A DNA stretch of 64,000 nucleotides from Saprospiraceae bacterium (GTDB taxonomy: Bacteria; Bacteroidota; Bacteroidia; Chitinophagales; Saprospiraceae): positions 162,822-226,821 of the forward strand of contig JAHDHL010000005.1 in assembly GCA_020631355.1 (NCBI GenBank), in the 5' to 3' direction. A program made the translations under genes and the position numbers. The notes under the pieces are model-generated. The model was not told the origin of the DNA. It saw only the letters and a list, made by a program, of their open reading frames with translations, and searched no databases. Positions 52,963 through 62,160 of the stretch are shown here, piece by piece (position 1 is the stretch's first letter; the number at the start of each line of letters is the position of its first letter).

Positions 52963-54060
52963 ATGAAAGAGATCAAGAAAATCATTCGTCATTATAAGGG
53001 AGTGGATGCAAACATAGAATGTGCATTGGCTACCGTGGTATTCGTGGAGGGCTCATCCTATCGCAGGGTAGGGGCTAGGATGTTGGTGATGTCCAATGGA
53101 CAATGGGAGGGTGGTATCAGTGGCGGATGCTTGGAGGGGGATGCGCTTAGGAATGCCCAAAAGGTAATCCATAGTAGGAAAAGTAAGGTGGTGACCTATG
53201 ATACAAGGGAAGATGCCCAATCCCAAATCGGAGTCGGATTGGGATGTAATGGACTGATTGACGTACTGATTACTCCGATAGACAAGCAGGCCGATAGGAA
53301 TCCCATGCATGTCCTGGAAGAATGTGTGGATCAAAGAGCCGAACACATTATCATTACTTTGATTCGGAATGACGAGTCACCCGAAACAGCGGGTTATATC
53401 CATTCTTTGGAAGAATGGGAATCCTTTAGGGAATGGAATGATGATGATAGAACCCGGCTTAATGATGCAGTTAGGGATGCCCGACTCAAACAACGTTCAC
53501 AAGTAATTACAATGGATGAATGTAGGATTCTGATTGAATATCTGCCACCGCCTGTACATATGATTGTGATGGGTGGACAATACGATACCCTGCCACTCAT
53601 GGAACTAAAGACTTTTTTGGATTGGAAAGCAACCCTTGTCTGTAAGATTCAGACAACTAACTACAAGGCCCTGGCCTTGGCTGATGCACGGCTGAACCAA
53701 CGTACCGATTACCAGTTTCCATCCATCGACCGGTTTACGGTAGCCATACTCATGTCCCATGATTACCAAACCGACAAGGATAACCTGAAACGTTTGTTGG
53801 AAGAAACCGAGATTCAGTACATCGGATTATTAGGCCCCAAAAAACGGGGAGATAAGATCAGGAAAGAACTCAATATCATTTCAGAGGAACAATTGGCCCG
53901 GATTTACAATCCCGTAGGATTGGATACGGGAGCGACCAGCCCCGAAGAAATTTCCATATCCATCGTAGCGGAAATCAGGGCCTTTTTCAGCCAGAGAGAT
54001 GGTAAGCAGCTCAAGTATCGTTCATTACCGATTCATGAAAGGACAAAAGAAGATACCTAG
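52963..54060 (+). CDS. xdhC: XdhC/CoxI-family cofactor sulfuration and insertion factor
   Basis: A 365-residue protein with both XdhC domains. The N-terminal one has EGSSYRRVGARMLV, GGISGGCLEGDAL and the Cys of LGCNGLIDVL. The C-terminal Rossmann-like domain has GLLGPKKRGDKIRKEL and ends in the signature NPVGLDTGATSPEEISISI. XdhC proteins bind the finished cofactor, favour its sulfuration and insert it into the apo-hydroxylase. It is the last gene of the run. The next gene is convergent, with only 25 bases between. Confidence 0.92.
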   Translation: MKEIKKIIRHYKGVDANIECALATVVFVEGSSYRRVGARMLVMSNGQWEGGISGGCLEGDALRNAQKVIHSRKSKVVTYDTREDAQSQIGVGLGCNGLIDVLITPIDKQADRNPMHVLEECVDQRAEHIIITLIRNDESPETAGYIHSLEEWESFREWNDDDRTRLNDAVRDARLKQRSQVITMDECRILIEYLPPPVHMIVMGGQYDTLPLMELKTFLDWKATLVCKIQTTNYKALALADARLNQRTDYQFPSIDRFTVAILMSHDYQTDKDNLKRLLEETEIQYIGLLGPKKRGDKIRKELNIISEEQLARIYNPVGLDTGATSPEEISISIVAEIRAFFSQRDGKQLKYRSLPIHERTKEDT

Positions 54061-54085
54061 GTGATGGAATCACAAGGATTCAATG

Positions 54086-54952
54086 CTATTTCCAGAATTG
54101 CCACCACTTTTTTTCGGGAGGTGGAATAATCGTAGATGTTGAGAGTTGTTCTGGTTGTTCAATGGTTTCCGGTTGTTCAATAGTTTCCGGAGATGCTTGC
54201 TTAATTTGTTGTGTGAGTTCCTCGTATAATTCCCGCTTACGTTCCTCATCCTTTATCGGTTCCTCACACAGGATGAGATATTGCTTGATGTATTGCATAT
54301 GGTCTGCAGGAGTCCAGGATTCAGCGAATGCATACAAATAGCGATAGCCCAATTCCCATACCTCACCATTCACCCTGCAATCAATATCCACTTCCCCCTC
54401 TGCATTCTGACTAAGGAAACACTTGATGGCATAGAGGTTCGGGCGGCCTAGGAGTTCGTCTGTCATGGCTTGGAACAATTCCCGAATGAGCAGATGGGAA
54501 CCCTCAGCTTCCACCATTTCACAAATCTTTCCCATACCCTCGATGGGCCCCTTGACGAGTTTCCATTCCAGAACTTCATCAAGTTCTCCCGAAAAACTCA
54601 CCAAATTCATGATTTCCTTTTCAGTATCACAATGATGTGTACACAAAAGGTCGTGGATGGCAGGGAAATCCGAACTCAACCATCGGTCTGCCGCATTTTC
54701 GACAGCCGCTTTCTGGCTTTCACCCCAACCATAAGCAAACTCGAAAATCCCATCCTCGAATTTTTCCTCATTGAATAATTCGATTTTCAATCGGGCATGA
54801 AACATATCGTCCCGTACTTGTTCCCCCAAATCCAAATGCCCATTGATTTTAAGATTCAATGGATGAAACCATAATTCTACTCCATCGGTTTCCAGAGGAT
54901 ATCCAACCTTATTGAATGAATTAGAAAGGCATTCAAGAATATTCAAGCCCAT
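54086..54952 (-). CDS. DUF6348-like protein with repeat tail
   Basis: A 288-residue soluble protein. Stretches such as ARLKIELFNEEKFEDGIFEF, YGWGESQKAAVENAADRW and IKCFLSQNAEGEVDIDC resemble the DUF6348 family, a group of unknown function. The tail has a short tandem repeat (PETIEQ twice) and ends WWQFWK, an aromatic-basic end common in small adapter-like bacterial proteins. It is isolated from the next gene by 165 bases. The function is not known. Confidence 0.6.
   Translation of the reverse strand: MGLNILECLSNSFNKVGYPLETDGVELWFHPLNLKINGHLDLGEQVRDDMFHARLKIELFNEEKFEDGIFEFAYGWGESQKAAVENAADRWLSSDFPAIHDLLCTHHCDTEKEIMNLVSFSGELDEVLEWKLVKGPIEGMGKICEMVEAEGSHLLIRELFQAMTDELLGRPNLYAIKCFLSQNAEGEVDIDCRVNGEVWELGYRYLYAFAESWTPADHMQYIKQYLILCEEPIKDEERKRELYEELTQQIKQASPETIEQPETIEQPEQLSTSTIIPPPEKKWWQFWK
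54153..54188. repeat. 18-bp tandem repeat inside the DUF6348-like gene
   Basis: Two copies of an 18-base unit (54153-54170 and 54171-54188) differ at one base and encode PETIEQ twice. Slippage here would change the linker length without breaking the frame. Confidence 0.75.
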
Positions 54953-55117
54953 GATAATTTATTTTTGGGTGATTATCTGATGTAGGGATAATAGGACACA
55001 ACGTCTGATATAATGTCCCATGCCTTACTGGCAGTGGTAGCAATATACGAAGATATTTACAGAGCCATGTCGCCGATTCATACTAAATTGGTTGGAGAAT
55101 ATATTCGAATCAAAGCT

Positions 55118-55747
55118 TTAGGATTCTTCGGAATAATAAACCGCTTCAAGGAATTTTTTCGACGCTTTCTTTTCTTCCTCGTCAGCCTTTAGCTCCTTGA
55201 ATACTCCTGCAATCCTTAATTTTTTTTCGGGTAATTTGGCTTGCCCTTTATCATGTGCTATAAAGAAAGTCTCGGAAGAATCCTCGTCCCTGATTTCATA
55301 AATATCATATTGGTCAATTAAGGGAATAAGGGAGAATGTAGTGATATTTCCTACTACAATAGGTACCATGATGAATCCCTTGAAATCGGATTTGGAATCA
55401 CTGAGTTTCGGAACACCCGTAAGGATGGCATTGGATGAAATAATTCCCTTTTCGTGTGCTTCGGATGGAAGTAGCCGTTGTGATTGATGTTGGTTATAAA
55501 CGGACAATAGCTGGTCATCGAATTTAGCCAATATCTCACTCTTTTGGTCAGTGGATAAATCAATCATGGACAAATCAAGGAACAAGACCATTTTCTGTTT
55601 GTCACTGAATAATCCGGCTACTTTTCCCACTTCGGGTTTGGAAATGACACCGTCCTCTGCTTTAGTAAGGATATTATAAAAGCGACCGCCATTATCCAAT
55701 TCGGAAATGGCATCGCTTACTTTTTTGAATGAATTAATTTTTCTCAA
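55118..55747 (-). CDS. Hypothetical cytoplasmic protein
   Basis: A 209-residue soluble protein, acidic and Lys-rich, with no signal peptide. The only start that keeps the N-terminal sequence (RKINSFKKVSDAISEL) is a TTG at 55747: an in-frame stop lies a few codons upstream, and the next ATG would cost 52 residues. I recognise no family. A pattern of beta strands with GFIMVPIVVGNITTFSLIPL is visible in the second half. The neighbours give no clue. Confidence 0.6.
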   Translation of the reverse strand: MRKINSFKKVSDAISELDNGGRFYNILTKAEDGVISKPEVGKVAGLFSDKQKMVLFLDLSMIDLSTDQKSEILAKFDDQLLSVYNQHQSQRLLPSEAHEKGIISSNAILTGVPKLSDSKSDFKGFIMVPIVVGNITTFSLIPLIDQYDIYEIRDEDSSETFFIAHDKGQAKLPEKKLRIAGVFKELKADEEEKKASKKFLEAVYYSEES

Positions 55748-55788
55748 AATAATTATTTATGGTTAATGGAATATTGGGGAAATGGGAA

Positions 55789-56268
55789 TTACCATTTCTT
55801 TACCCGCTTGCCAAAAGTGAGATAAAGCCCTGTTAATAATTCAGGTCCTTTCGCATCCCCGTAATAGCCACCGAATTCCACAAAACCGACAACATAGGAT
55901 TTGTATAATGGTGTAGTCAATCCCAATCCATAAATCCCATTCTTGGAATTAACGGATTGGTCCCAGACCAGGTACAGACCTAACTCGTCTATTGCCTGAT
56001 AGGTCAGAAACATACCTGCACTATTGCCACCAAAATTATAAAAAGGTGAAAGTCCCCAAGCATCCTTGATAAAGGTAGGGCCGAGATACAGGGGTGTACC
56101 AATGGTAAAGGGTTGTTCACCCTGGAAAGTGGTCAGGGCATGTGGCCCGAATGTGAACCCAAGATGGAGCTCCTTGACGGATTCGTTGTCTTCTTGCGCT
56201 TGCAATGAATGGGCACCCATAACCAAGGTAAACATGGATATGAAAATAATTAAAAGAGATTTCTTCAT
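55789..56268 (-). CDS. Small outer-membrane beta-barrel-like protein
   Basis: A 159-residue exported protein with a signal peptide (ending SLQAQ, about 25). The rest is amphipathic beta strands with glycine turns (LHLGFTFGPHALTT, VVGFVEFGGYYGDAKG, LLTGLYLTFGKRVKKW), consistent with a small barrel. It lies 57 bases after a lipoprotein gene and 41 bases before the hypothetical gene, all on one strand. No specific role can be given. Confidence 0.62.
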   Translation of the reverse strand: MKKSLLIIFISMFTLVMGAHSLQAQEDNESVKELHLGFTFGPHALTTFQGEQPFTIGTPLYLGPTFIKDAWGLSPFYNFGGNSAGMFLTYQAIDELGLYLVWDQSVNSKNGIYGLGLTTPLYKSYVVGFVEFGGYYGDAKGPELLTGLYLTFGKRVKKW

Positions 56269-56325
56269 TAATACTTGGTGTTTTGATTTGATTGAAATGT
56301 ATTCTTAAAGAGGAAGAAATGCCAT

Positions 56326-57105
56326 TTATTTCGACGAATCCAAGGAGCAATAATCCTCAGTGGATACAAAACCACGAACAACGATATCCGCATTGCCCTT
56401 GATGACAAACTCACTCACGCCAACATGGTCTTTCTTTTTCGGATTCCAATCATAGGTGTAACCCAACTCTGTCCAAGGGTAATTCTTATCCCAGGTTGCA
56501 TTGTAATAGGATGCCAGTCTCTGGTTATTGATCCATGTCTTGTGTTCATCCGTAGTGCCATCAGGGAAACCCAATCCACAACTATTATCATCAATGGCCG
56601 CATCCGGGCATGGACGGAATAAGTCGGAGGGCTTGACCCAAAATTCAACGAAATATAACTTGTTGACATTGGGAGGTAAACCTAGGATTTGCTTCAGCCT
56701 CAAATCCAATCCCTCCTTTTTTCCAAAGGACTTCTGACTACAGATGTTCTTGAGTTGAGGGGCTGTAGTGACCCAAATCGGATATTTTCCAGTATTATAA
56801 AATCCGGTGTTAGGGTCGTTCTTGTAATATTTCACTTCTTCTTTCCATGAACTGACCAATAGGTAGGATTCACCTTCTATTTCTTTCCAAACCAAATCCT
56901 TGTTGTCCTTGGATATAGGGATGAGTTCGGTGGAAATTTCCCAAGGCTGGGGTTTGGCAGCATCCCCAACACCCTCGCTGTATATTTTATTGATTTTATC
57001 AGAATTGTATTCCTTTACCAGAACTCTTGGGCTACAAGAGATAATAAGCGCCAATAATAAGATGGCTGGTAGAGTGGTGTTGATTTTCATTTTTTTATTT
57101 TTCAT
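56326..57105 (-). CDS. Hypothetical lipoprotein
   Basis: A 259-residue exported protein with a clear lipobox (LLALIISCSPR). Two ATGs, at 57105 and 57090, both leave the signal intact. The mature part has four further cysteines (NICSQ, FRPCPD, NSCGLG, EDYCS) that may form disulfides, and many aromatic residues. I do not recognise the fold. It is probably cotranscribed with the barrel-like gene downstream. Confidence 0.62.
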   Translation of the reverse strand: MKNKKMKINTTLPAILLLALIISCSPRVLVKEYNSDKINKIYSEGVGDAAKPQPWEISTELIPISKDNKDLVWKEIEGESYLLVSSWKEEVKYYKNDPNTGFYNTGKYPIWVTTAPQLKNICSQKSFGKKEGLDLRLKQILGLPPNVNKLYFVEFWVKPSDLFRPCPDAAIDDNSCGLGFPDGTTDEHKTWINNQRLASYYNATWDKNYPWTELGYTYDWNPKKKDHVGVSEFVIKGNADIVVRGFVSTEDYCSLDSSK

Positions 57106-57183
57106 CGATTTTCAAATAAGGATTAAATTATTATTATTTTTTAATAAATAGGCATTTTGTAATGGTCTATCATGGAGAATATT

Positions 57184-58689
57184 CTAAGATTCAATATTCT
57201 TATAGATATGAAGACTCATCCCTTTTTCATTGGCCTTTAACCACTTCGGAATTTCCAAATAAAATAAAGTAGCATTTAATTCCTTTTCATAGGGTTGGGT
57301 GAGTATTGAAAATTGATGGGAAATGTGTGTGTGATTATTTTTATTCCATTTATTTTCGGCATCTCTGAAAAAAGTAATGAGTGCTTGGTCCAATGCTGAT
57401 AGTTTATCTCTTTTAACCAGAAAACGCCTGAGTTCCTGTATGCTTTTCTTTAGCATATTATAATGTTGGAGTTCCAATAGAATCATCATCATGTTGAACT
57501 TGCAGACATAGGAGAAATTCTTGATGTTTTGTTGGGTTTGGTTCAATGCCCTTATATTCCAAATATGGGCTTCCTTATAATAACCGTAATTAAAATAATA
57601 CCTGGAAATATGAAAGGCACACCAAGAACCCATGGGTAATTGGAAGTCGTGTTGTTCCAAGTATTCTTCTGCCGCTTCGACCGTATCCTGTTCAAAATCC
57701 AATCCATTCATATATTGATGTTGCATGGTGTAAGTCCTGACCATTAGTTCCGTATGATTGATGGATTTAAGGAAAGGATACTTTAAATGCAATGAGGTAA
57801 TTTGTGCATAAAGTTCGTTCCATTGGTTCGGAACAATAATATTCAATGCCAATTTTACCAATAATATCCTTTGCCAATTTTCTATGGTCAAGGGATGGAA
57901 TTGTGTATCGGCATCGAATTCGATGCCATTGATAATATGATCCGTTTCGGATTTGTTTCCCTTGAAAAATTGAATTCTGGCCTGAATGTCTGCCAAGGCT
58001 ATTCTTTCCCTTTTTTGTGTAGGTAGAATACTTGGCTTGGAATGATGTGTTTCGATATATTCCTCTAGGGAAAAAATATCATCCTGTAAATGATTATCCT
58101 TGGTACTCCATTTTTTATGGAAAATATTCTGATGGAGGATGACTTGTTGGTGTTCAATTGAAATGGATTTTTCCAATTGGGTAATTTTCTCCTTGGATTT
58201 TTTCCAATTTTCCTCCAATTCCATTTCTACATTCGCCTGATAATAGGTATGGTTGAAAATCCTTTTCCTCCATTCCAAAAAATGAATATGCAATTCGGGC
58301 AATTCATATTTCTCAGTAATTAATAATCCTTTCTCTATTCTTTTCTGACAGGTTTCCAACATGCCCTTTTCAAAAAGAAAATCAATATCCTGTATAAGAT
58401 TCAACGCCTTGCGATAACCATTTTTCTCTGAATGGTAATTGCGGATGATTTCCAGTATACGATCAAACAGATGTTTCTTGGTTACCGCCAGGTTCCTGGA
58501 TAATTGACCGGAGCCGAGTTTCTTCTTTAATTGCACTTCATCATAACCATTCATGCGGGAGAGGATATGATACAATTGGAAAAGATTGGAATGGGGTTGG
58601 TTCATCTTCAATGCCTTATTGACATATCCTTTTTCCGTCTTGGTCAGACGATGTATCAATTGGTGCAACTTGTCCTGCTTCTGTTTCAT
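57184..58689 (-). CDS. Large helical-repeat (TPR-like) protein
   Basis: A 501-residue protein (ATG at 58689; an in-frame GTG at 58695 is less likely) without signal peptide, almost all helix, rich in Lys, Leu, His and Gln. It starts LHQLIHRLTKTEKGYVNKAL. Helix pairs with TPR-like spacing appear from about residue 330 (AFHISRYYFNYGYYKEAHIW, LDQALITFFRDAE). It is probably a protein-protein interaction scaffold. No enzyme motif is visible. It has a 78-base gap to the lipoprotein gene. Confidence 0.6.
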   Translation of the reverse strand: MKQKQDKLHQLIHRLTKTEKGYVNKALKMNQPHSNLFQLYHILSRMNGYDEVQLKKKLGSGQLSRNLAVTKKHLFDRILEIIRNYHSEKNGYRKALNLIQDIDFLFEKGMLETCQKRIEKGLLITEKYELPELHIHFLEWRKRIFNHTYYQANVEMELEENWKKSKEKITQLEKSISIEHQQVILHQNIFHKKWSTKDNHLQDDIFSLEEYIETHHSKPSILPTQKRERIALADIQARIQFFKGNKSETDHIINGIEFDADTQFHPLTIENWQRILLVKLALNIIVPNQWNELYAQITSLHLKYPFLKSINHTELMVRTYTMQHQYMNGLDFEQDTVEAAEEYLEQHDFQLPMGSWCAFHISRYYFNYGYYKEAHIWNIRALNQTQQNIKNFSYVCKFNMMMILLELQHYNMLKKSIQELRRFLVKRDKLSALDQALITFFRDAENKWNKNNHTHISHQFSILTQPYEKELNATLFYLEIPKWLKANEKGMSLHIYKNIES

Positions 58690-59075
58690 ACGCACATATT
58701 CAACGCTACACTAAAGATAGCAATCACTCATGTTGCATACAAATCATTTTGTTTGTTCGAATATTAATAAATTGTATTATAAAATATTGATTGACAAGTG
58801 TTTTAAATAAAATAATACTCATTGGAACATTAATGTAAGTCCATTCAACTCATTCTAGGGCTTTAAGCTATCGAAGTTTTATATCCATTGTTAATAATGA
58901 TTTGATTTAGAATGATTTAGTATATCATACCATGCATTGGAAGTTGTATGGATGATTGCCATATGGCTCATATAAAACCAAGACCCGATATAGCTTTGTT
59001 GGCATTACTTCAAAGCCTAATCTAATGTTTCATCCCTAAAGTGAAATTCAGATTATGGTCCAAAATTTCTAAAAG
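58690..59075. other. Divergent intergenic region
   Basis: 386 bases, AT-rich, between a leftward helical-repeat gene and a rightward secreted-protein gene. TAGCTTTG at 58991-58998 matches the -7 consensus but has no TTG at the right distance. No small gene or hairpin of note is seen. Confidence 0.45.
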
Positions 59076-60218
59076 ATGAGAACTATAATGCTACTTTTTA
59101 TTTTCATATCGACCTTGGTTGGGGTTCAGGCACAAAATGTCGGAATAGGAACCCATAACCCCGCAAAGAAACTGGAAGTCGAAAATGGAAAGGTATTGAC
59201 TTCGGGTGTCAATGGCGGAGGTGCGGATTCCGGATTCCAGATGCATGCAAATAATGGAACCGATAATGTGTACTTCCAGATCATGCCACATCCGAATACG
59301 AATTCACTCGTTATGCAAAGATTGGATGGTACTCCGGGTAGTGAAACCTATGATGGAAATGTACTGGCCATCAACCAATCAGATGCAGGTATACTTCTGG
59401 GCTATGATGCAGGTGGTTCTGATAGATGCGATCCTAGTGCGGTAGTGCAGATTTGGTCTGATGATGGAAATAAGGGTGTACTACTACCCATCGTACAATT
59501 GACAGGTTCTACGGATATGAGTACCATTACATCCCCGGCTACCGGTCTTATGGTTTTCGTTCCGTCTTCGGCCGGTGACTTATCCGAGGGATATCATTAT
59601 TTCAATGGTACGGTTTGGAAAGGAATAGGAGAGGATAGCGACTGGAAAAAAACGGATGGCTCAACATCCGAAACGCTTTCTGATGATATCTATACGGATG
59701 GGAATGTAGGCTTGGGAACCACTGCCGTTTCTGAGGGAACCCTGAATATCCAAAGTGATAATCAGGATGGATATGGATATACTTCCCACGTTGTTTATGA
59801 GGATGCCGATGGCACCGACCCATTGAATGTGGTGTATTCATCCAAGACCGTGAATACCTCCGCTTTGGGAACTTGGTATAATACGAATATCGGTGCTAGA
59901 ATCTCAGTAGTCAACTTCTGTATGATGGCCCATCCGGGTACAACGGGAGATGCCATTGCCGGTTCATTCAATACTTCATGGAACAAGGCCATTAATCACC
60001 ACATCAGTGTAGCCGAAAGAATACAGGGTGGGACCGTTACGGAATCCGCCAATGTGATTACCGTTGATTTCAATCCGGGTAGTTCCAGTTTGGGTACGGA
60101 TCTGATTCTGGAAATCAGGGTCAATAGTGGTAATAATTTCATTGAGGTACGCCAAGTAGGAGGTAGTTATTCCGGAGATATCAAGATGGCATTCCATGTG
60201 ACTCGTTTCTTCGATTAA
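59076..60218 (+). CDS. Secreted fibre-like protein
   Basis: A 380-residue exported protein with a signal peptide (ending GVQAQ). It begins NVGIGTHNPAKKLEVENGKV, the NVGIGT-NP-KLEV pattern at the start of many Bacteroidota secreted proteins related to phage-tail-fibre head regions. The middle has Gly/Asp/Thr-rich beta repeats (GNVGLGTTAVSEGTLNI). The end reads GDIKMAFHVTRFFD and lacks a recognisable sorting domain, so it may be held by the partner encoded 37 bases downstream, which has one. A structural or adhesive role is inferred. Confidence 0.65.
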   Translation: MRTIMLLFIFISTLVGVQAQNVGIGTHNPAKKLEVENGKVLTSGVNGGGADSGFQMHANNGTDNVYFQIMPHPNTNSLVMQRLDGTPGSETYDGNVLAINQSDAGILLGYDAGGSDRCDPSAVVQIWSDDGNKGVLLPIVQLTGSTDMSTITSPATGLMVFVPSSAGDLSEGYHYFNGTVWKGIGEDSDWKKTDGSTSETLSDDIYTDGNVGLGTTAVSEGTLNIQSDNQDGYGYTSHVVYEDADGTDPLNVVYSSKTVNTSALGTWYNTNIGARISVVNFCMMAHPGTTGDAIAGSFNTSWNKAINHHISVAERIQGGTVTESANVITVDFNPGSSSLGTDLILEIRVNSGNNFIEVRQVGGSYSGDIKMAFHVTRFFD

Positions 60219-60255
60219 TGATATCCATCTATTCATTCATTCTAAAAATAGTATC

Positions 60256-61875
60256 ATGAACAAGAGATATATCATTAGCATTTTTCTTGTACTGTCTTAT
60301 TTGGATATAGTGATTGCACAGGATCATACCCTATATCTGAATGATAATGCAAGCATGACCACCGAAGCAGGTGCCATCCTGCATGTGGAGGGTGATTTCC
60401 ACATGGATACGAATGCGGATTTGGATCATACGGGTACGATGGTACTCCAAGGAGATTGGTATTTCGAATCAGCTAATGTGGACCTGACGGCATCGGGAAA
60501 TCCTGATGAACAGGGACTCATCCGATTGATGAATAATTATGTGGGAAATCCTCATAATTCCGGTACAATCCAAAGGATTTACGCTCCTGCGGATATGATG
60601 GGCAACGCAGCCTTTTACGACCTTGAGCTTAAGAATGACTTAGGAATCATCGAATTGGCAGGTGGTTCCATCGAAATCAAAAATACCCTGAATTTAGATG
60701 GCCAGAACCAGATTTTGAGAACGGATGATGGTGTGACCACGACTGATGGTTCAGGGGATTATGCACATTTCGTTCGCATATCGAATCCGGCTCCTACGGC
60801 CATTATCGGTGCAGCGAATGCATCGGGTGCCACCAATGGTTATATCCAAGGAAGATTACAGTGGAATACTACATCCGGTACGACCTATTCCTTTCCGATA
60901 GGCGTGGATGCCAAGGGAATGCAAACTTTTGATATTCGGACTGCTGCCACTTCCAATACCATTCTGGAAGCAGCATTCACAGCTGATGCAGGAGGAACCA
61001 TAAGCCTGAATGACTGTAGTACGGATATTGATTGCGCCATCCATCACGGATGGTGGAACATCGACCCGATTGGGAGCAATAATATCACTTCCTATGCCGT
61101 AACGCTCAAGGCCGCCAATGTAGTGGATGATTGTGCGGGAGCTGATTTCACGGTTATTAAGAAACCTGATGGTACGGGCATTGGTTCTTACGCCTTGGAG
61201 GGATTGGACGGTTGGGATGCAGCCTCATCCTGCGATTTGGTGGCTACGACCACAGCATCCGTCTCCAGACATGACATGAATACATTTTCCGATTTTTCAA
61301 TTGGTGCCACAGCATCCGAGGTACTACCGGTTGAATTATTATCCTTTTCGGGAAATGCCGAAGATAAATGGAATCGTTTATTCTGGGAGACAGCGACGGA
61401 AGTCAATGTTTCCCATTTTGAAATCGAAAAGAGTAGGGACGCTTTATTTTTTGAACATATTGTTGATGTAAACGCAAGGGGCAATTCCAATTCCGTTCTT
61501 TCCTATGATTATTTCGACAAGGATTTGTGGCCCCTTGCTTATTACCGATTGCGAATAGTGGATTGGGATGGCCATGTGGAATATTCGGAAACCATTGTGC
61601 TGAACAGGGAGGATGAAAAAAATCGATTGTCCGTTTACCCCAATCCCGTACAGGATGAATTAACGATTGCAGGTCGCATCTCGGATGATGGCCCTATGCA
61701 ATTGGTGCTGCTGAATGCTGTGGGAATGGAATTGCAGAATGAGGTTATCCGAGCTGATGCATCCGGATATTTCACCATTTCCATGAAAATGGATACATAC
61801 CCTAAAGGGCAATATTTCATAGGTTTGTTTAATGGTAATAATTGGGAATATGAGTCACTGATTAAGACAGAGTGA
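60256..61875 (+). CDS. T9SS-exported surface protein
   Basis: A 539-residue secreted protein with a signal peptide (ending IVIAQ). The N-terminal half is beta-rich with repeated Asn, Gly and Asp (LYLNDNASMTTEAGAILHV), as in Bacteroidota beta-helix or filamentous surface proteins. Then comes the linker EVLPVELLSFSGNAEDKWNR with a fibronectin-like segment, and a T9SS type A sorting domain (SVYPNPVQDELTIAG to the end). No catalytic motif is seen. It is probably in one unit with the fibre-like gene upstream. Confidence 0.78.
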   Translation: MNKRYIISIFLVLSYLDIVIAQDHTLYLNDNASMTTEAGAILHVEGDFHMDTNADLDHTGTMVLQGDWYFESANVDLTASGNPDEQGLIRLMNNYVGNPHNSGTIQRIYAPADMMGNAAFYDLELKNDLGIIELAGGSIEIKNTLNLDGQNQILRTDDGVTTTDGSGDYAHFVRISNPAPTAIIGAANASGATNGYIQGRLQWNTTSGTTYSFPIGVDAKGMQTFDIRTAATSNTILEAAFTADAGGTISLNDCSTDIDCAIHHGWWNIDPIGSNNITSYAVTLKAANVVDDCAGADFTVIKKPDGTGIGSYALEGLDGWDAASSCDLVATTTASVSRHDMNTFSDFSIGATASEVLPVELLSFSGNAEDKWNRLFWETATEVNVSHFEIEKSRDALFFEHIVDVNARGNSNSVLSYDYFDKDLWPLAYYRLRIVDWDGHVEYSETIVLNREDEKNRLSVYPNPVQDELTIAGRISDDGPMQLVLLNAVGMELQNEVIRADASGYFTISMKMDTYPKGQYFIGLFNGNNWEYESLIKTE

Positions 61876-62160
61876 TAGGTGATCTTAGGATTTCCACCGT
61901 TTTTGTAGTATTAGTTTTTTTGTGTGATAGCCATCACGAAATATTCATACCCATCCAAACCCGGTTTTTGTTATTTCCTAGGGAATGTAGGTACAGGAAC
62001 CCATTGGTGAAGTATAATATTTTGGGATGGCTTTTTACATCAGCGAGTATGATTGACTCTGCTCTAGCCTATACCATACTTAGGCGCAAGCTGAATCTGC
62101 CTAGGAAGACGAAGTCCAATTGGCACGTCAATTCTTAGGTATCCATTGGTCTTTCATTCG

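Noticed and set aside
61872..62138. 88-codon open frame starting GTG after the T9SS gene
   Set aside because: It starts across the stop of the previous gene, shows no domain or composition typical of a protein, and fills a gap that must hold control sequences.
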